Assembly (NCBI RefSeq): GCF_016065055.1
Contig: NZ_CP065856.1
Location: forward strand, 1,425,836-1,489,835
DNA: 64,000 nt
Direction of reading: 5' to 3'
From: Halosimplex litoreum
GTDB lineage: Archaea; Halobacteriota; Halobacteria; Halobacteriales; Haloarculaceae
The position numbers and the translations under genes are program-made. The notes beneath the pieces were generated by a model. The model made no database searches and was not told the DNA's origin. It saw nothing but the letters and a program-made list of their open reading frames with translations. Of the stretch, positions 61,687 through 64,000 are shown piece by piece (position 1 is the first letter of the stretch; every line of letters begins with the position of its first letter).

Positions 61687-62061
61687 ATGCACTTCGACCA
61701 GCGGACGCAGGCGGCGCTCCGCGAGGCCGGCCTCTCGACCGATGAGATCCGGGCCGCCTCCGAGCGCGTCGTCGAGGCGACCGGCGAGGCCGCCGCCGAC
61801 CTCGAAACGTTCTTCACCGACCGCGACACCGTCTACTCCGACATGGACCAGGCCCACTCGGCCGAACAGTTCCCCGAACACGCCGTCGAGTACCTCGATC
61901 TGTTCACCCACGCCGACGACATCCGCGGGTATCTGCGGTTCGACACCTGGGGCGTCCCCGTCGAAGGGGGTCGGGTCCTCTCCGACGACGTGGTCGAACT
62001 GTCGCTCGGACCGACCGTCGACGACCGGGTCCGCTTCGCGGCCGACCGAGACGCGCTATGA
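61687..62061 (+). CDS. Conserved-type small protein coupled to the FAU-1-like gene
   Basis: 124 residues, acidic, mixed helix and strand: RTQAALREAGLSTDEIRAASERVV, then DAFTH-like LDLFTHADDIRGYLRFDTWGVPVEG and VVELSLGPTVDDRVRF. I do not know the family. The stop overlaps the start of the next gene (ATGA, 62058-62061), so translation is coupled. A joint role with the RNA-binding protein is likely. Confidence 0.72.
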   Translation: MHFDQRTQAALREAGLSTDEIRAASERVVEATGEAAADLETFFTDRDTVYSDMDQAHSAEQFPEHAVEYLDLFTHADDIRGYLRFDTWGVPVEGGRVLSDDVVELSLGPTVDDRVRFAADRDAL

Positions 62062-63575
62062 GCGGCGACGACGGGGCCGACGTCGGCGGCGAGGCGAGCG
62101 CGAGCGGCGACGCCGCACCGACCGTCCGGGTCCGAGGCATCTACACGACGGCGCTGACGCGGCTGTTCGAGGACGAGGGACTGTCCGTCGTCCAGGCGTC
62201 GCCGCCGATCCGCGACCGCTTCGACGACGCGTTCGCGGTCGCGCCCGCCGGTGCCGCGGTCTCGACGACGGACGACCGGCAGGGGGTCGGGATCGTCGGC
62301 GACACGGCGGCGGTCGCGGCGGCGCTCGACGCGGGTCGCGGGGTCGGTACGGACGCGCTGGCCTGGCGCGATCCGACGCCGCGGGGCGCAGTCTACGCCG
62401 GCGAGGTGACCGAGACGCTCGGCAGCGGTGCGGTCGTCGAACTCGGCGGCGACGCCGTCGGCGAGGACCGGTCGGGATCCGACGGTGACTCGCTCCCGTC
62501 GGTCGCCGGCACCGACCCGGAGGGCTTTCTCCCCTATTCGAAGACGGCGGCCCACGTCGAGGCGGGCGACCGACTTCGCGTTCAGGTGAACGAACCCGCC
62601 GAGCCGTGGGGGTCGGGCCGGCCGGTGCTGGACACGACCGTCCGCGTCCAGGCCGGGCTGGCGACGCTCGTCCGCGGTTCCTCGCCCGGCGGCAACGGCC
62701 CGGAACTGGCCGACCTGCTCCCCGTCGACCCGCCCGAGGGCTGGGGGATCGACTGGGACCGGGCGGCCGACGACGCGGGGCTGGACGAACTCGGCGACGC
62801 TCTCGAAGCGGTCACCGAACGGGCGACGGGGCTCGACGCCGCGTTCGACGACGCACCGGACCCCGACGACGCCGCACCGCACTGCTACTGGCCCGGCGAG
62901 GCGACGGTCTGGCTCTGGTTCGGCCGCGAGTCGCGGTTCGGCCTCGACGACCGCCGGCGCGACGTAACGGGGACGATGCCCGGCCACCACCGCACGAAGG
63001 CCGCGACCAACGGCGCGAGCGCCGCCGTCGACTTCGTGGAAGCGGTCTGTCCCGGCGCCGGAACCGGCGGCGAGACGGAGTTCCCGTTCGACGCCGTGAC
63101 CAGACAGTTCGGCCCGATGGCGGGCGACAGCGTCCGCATCGACCACGGCAAGCCCGACGGCCGCATGTTCTCGCTGGGCAGTGGCGAGGTCACCCGTCGG
63201 GACGCCGACGGCACCGTCGTCGTCGAGCGTCAGATGTCCGGCCGCGGTACCTACGACGCCCTGGGCGTCGACCAGCAGGCCGGCGACGTGGCCGTCACGA
63301 AGCTCACCGAGGGCAAGTGGTGGTACCCCACCGTCTACCGCGGCGACGACGGCGAGAAGCGCGGCACGTACGTCAATATCTGCACCCCGGTCGAGGTGTT
63401 CCCATCGGTGGTCCGCTACGTCGACCTGCACGTCGACGTGGTCAAACACGCCGACGGGCGCGTCCAGCGGGTCGACGACGACGAACTCGACGCCGCCGTC
63501 GCGGCCGGCCACGTCCCCGAAGCCCTCGCGGAGAAGGCCCGAAGCGTCGCCGCCGCCGTCGAGAACGCGCTCTGA
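62058..63575 (+). CDS. FAU-1/AU-1-like RNA-binding protein (DUF402)
   Basis: 505 residues. An S1-like/RNase E-type N-terminal part (TVRVRGIYTTALTRLFED, VYAGEVTETLGSGAVVELGG) and the DUF402 C-terminal domain (MSGRGTYDALGVDQQAGDVAVT, KWWYPTVYRGDDGEKRGTYVNICTPVEVFP) are seen. The family is the archaeal FAU-1 ribonuclease-like group, related to RNase E/G in its RNA-binding part; it has been linked to 5S rRNA processing in one archaeon. An acidic, Ser/Gly-rich insert at about 130-150 is lineage-specific. Confidence 0.85.
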   Translation: MSGDDGADVGGEASASGDAAPTVRVRGIYTTALTRLFEDEGLSVVQASPPIRDRFDDAFAVAPAGAAVSTTDDRQGVGIVGDTAAVAAALDAGRGVGTDALAWRDPTPRGAVYAGEVTETLGSGAVVELGGDAVGEDRSGSDGDSLPSVAGTDPEGFLPYSKTAAHVEAGDRLRVQVNEPAEPWGSGRPVLDTTVRVQAGLATLVRGSSPGGNGPELADLLPVDPPEGWGIDWDRAADDAGLDELGDALEAVTERATGLDAAFDDAPDPDDAAPHCYWPGEATVWLWFGRESRFGLDDRRRDVTGTMPGHHRTKAATNGASAAVDFVEAVCPGAGTGGETEFPFDAVTRQFGPMAGDSVRIDHGKPDGRMFSLGSGEVTRRDADGTVVVERQMSGRGTYDALGVDQQAGDVAVTKLTEGKWWYPTVYRGDDGEKRGTYVNICTPVEVFPSVVRYVDLHVDVVKHADGRVQRVDDDELDAAVAAGHVPEALAEKARSVAAAVENAL

Positions 63576-63578
63576 GGG

Positions 63579-64000
63579 TCAACCACGCTCTTCCGCCGAA
63601 CCCTCGCCGCCGAGCAGCCGCCACGCGCCGATCCCGAGTCCGGCGAGCGCCGCGGCGGGGCCGAACCCCGGGCCGTCGCCGGCGGTCGCGTCACTCGCCT
63701 CGGTCGCGTCGGTCCCGATCCCGTCACCGCCGTCGTTCCCGCGACCGTCGCCGCCCCCATCACCGCTGGCCGTTTCCGTCGCCGGTCGACCGCCCGACCC
63801 GGTCGGGACGGTGGTCGCGTCGGTCGGCCGGGGAGTGGGTGTCGGCGTCGCCCGGGGCACGTCCGGGAACGTGTAGACCCTCGCGGGTGCGTCGAGGGCG
63901 GACGGGTCCTCGAAGCTGGTGGCGACGACCGCGCCGCCGGGCGCGGCGAGCCGAGCCGTCCAGAAGTTCGTCGCCGAGGACCGCCGAAAGTACCGCACTC
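63579..64000 (-). CDS. PGF-CTERM surface protein (3' end only)
   Basis: The frame continues past the right window edge, so only the C-terminal 140 residues are seen. They include a Thr/Pro/Asp/Gly-rich linker and the end GPGFGPAAALAGLGIGAWRLL followed by an acidic tail. PGF then a hydrophobic helix is the PGF-CTERM signal, recognised by archaeosortase A and replaced by a lipid anchor. The linker would be glycosylated. Function of the missing N-terminal part is unknown. Confidence 0.8.
   Translation of the reverse strand, partial: VRYFRRSSATNFWTARLAAPGGAVVATSFEDPSALDAPARVYTFPDVPRATPTPTPRPTDATTVPTGSGGRPATETASGDGGGDGRGNDGGDGIGTDATEASDATAGDGPGFGPAAALAGLGIGAWRLLGGEGSAEERG

Noticed and set aside
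1-64000. CRISPR array
   Set aside because: No set of regularly spaced direct repeats was seen; the only tandem repeats are two copies of 27 bp and a pair of 10-bp units.

Overview
The window looks like chromosomal DNA of a halophilic archaeon (class Halobacteria). It is GC-rich and its proteins are very acidic. Many genes are leaderless, with a TATA box about 26-30 nt before the start codon. Lineage markers include CetZ, Sec61-beta, ABCE1, archaeosine biosynthesis (RaSEA), TrmY, archaemetzincin, coenzyme F420 genes and a PGF-CTERM protein. Placement in a Haloarcula-like family is only an impression from protein style.

Region 1 (1-10.9 kb) is the most unusual part: an apparently complete lasso-peptide (RiPP) gene cluster in an archaeon. 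It holds a membrane protein translationally coupled to an asparagine-synthetase-like lasso cyclase, an IS1341-type TnpB element, two small precursor genes carrying the Y-x2-P-x-L/M-x3-G-x5-T leader motif, an HPr-kinase-like lasso kinase, an ABC exporter, a B2 leader peptidase and a PqqD-like B1 recognition protein. A Tat-exported Ser/Thr-rich protein ending in Tyr/Gly repeats, a DUF192 protein and a small membrane protein follow. The precursors and cyclase read rightwards; the kinase, exporter, B2 and B1 read leftwards.

Region 2 (10.9-17.7 kb) is gene-poor. It contains a Nudix hydrolase, a winged-helix protein, a multi-PAS histidine kinase, TrmY and a tRNA-Pro(CGG). A split copy of the tRNA 3' half lies just downstream. 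Region 3 (17.7-28.9 kb) has a patatin-SnoaL-SnoaL fusion, an epimerase-like protein, a cetZ-membrane protein-cofC-cofG run, an AbrB/PIN pair whose toxin start is disrupted, a PCNA-like fragment, a UPF0146/archaemetzincin divergent pair and a histidine kinase.

Region 4 (28.9-48.7 kb) has a decayed SDR gene, a ROK kinase, an APH-like kinase, an intact AbrB/PIN pair with an operator-like palindrome, ABCE1, several membrane proteins, an iron-related Tat pair (DyP-like plus P19-like), a ZIP transporter, RaSEA, a candidate structured RNA and a Nudix gene. Region 5 (48.7-64 kb) is core metabolism: PurS/PurQ, PurU and PurC for purines; CofH, NpdG and, with region 3, CofC and CofG for F420; riboflavin synthase RibH; thioredoxin; Sec61-beta; and a FAU-1-like RNA-binding protein.

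Starts were moved inward from the longest frame where a Shine-Dalgarno match, leaderless promoter, 4-nt overlap or family N-terminus favoured it.
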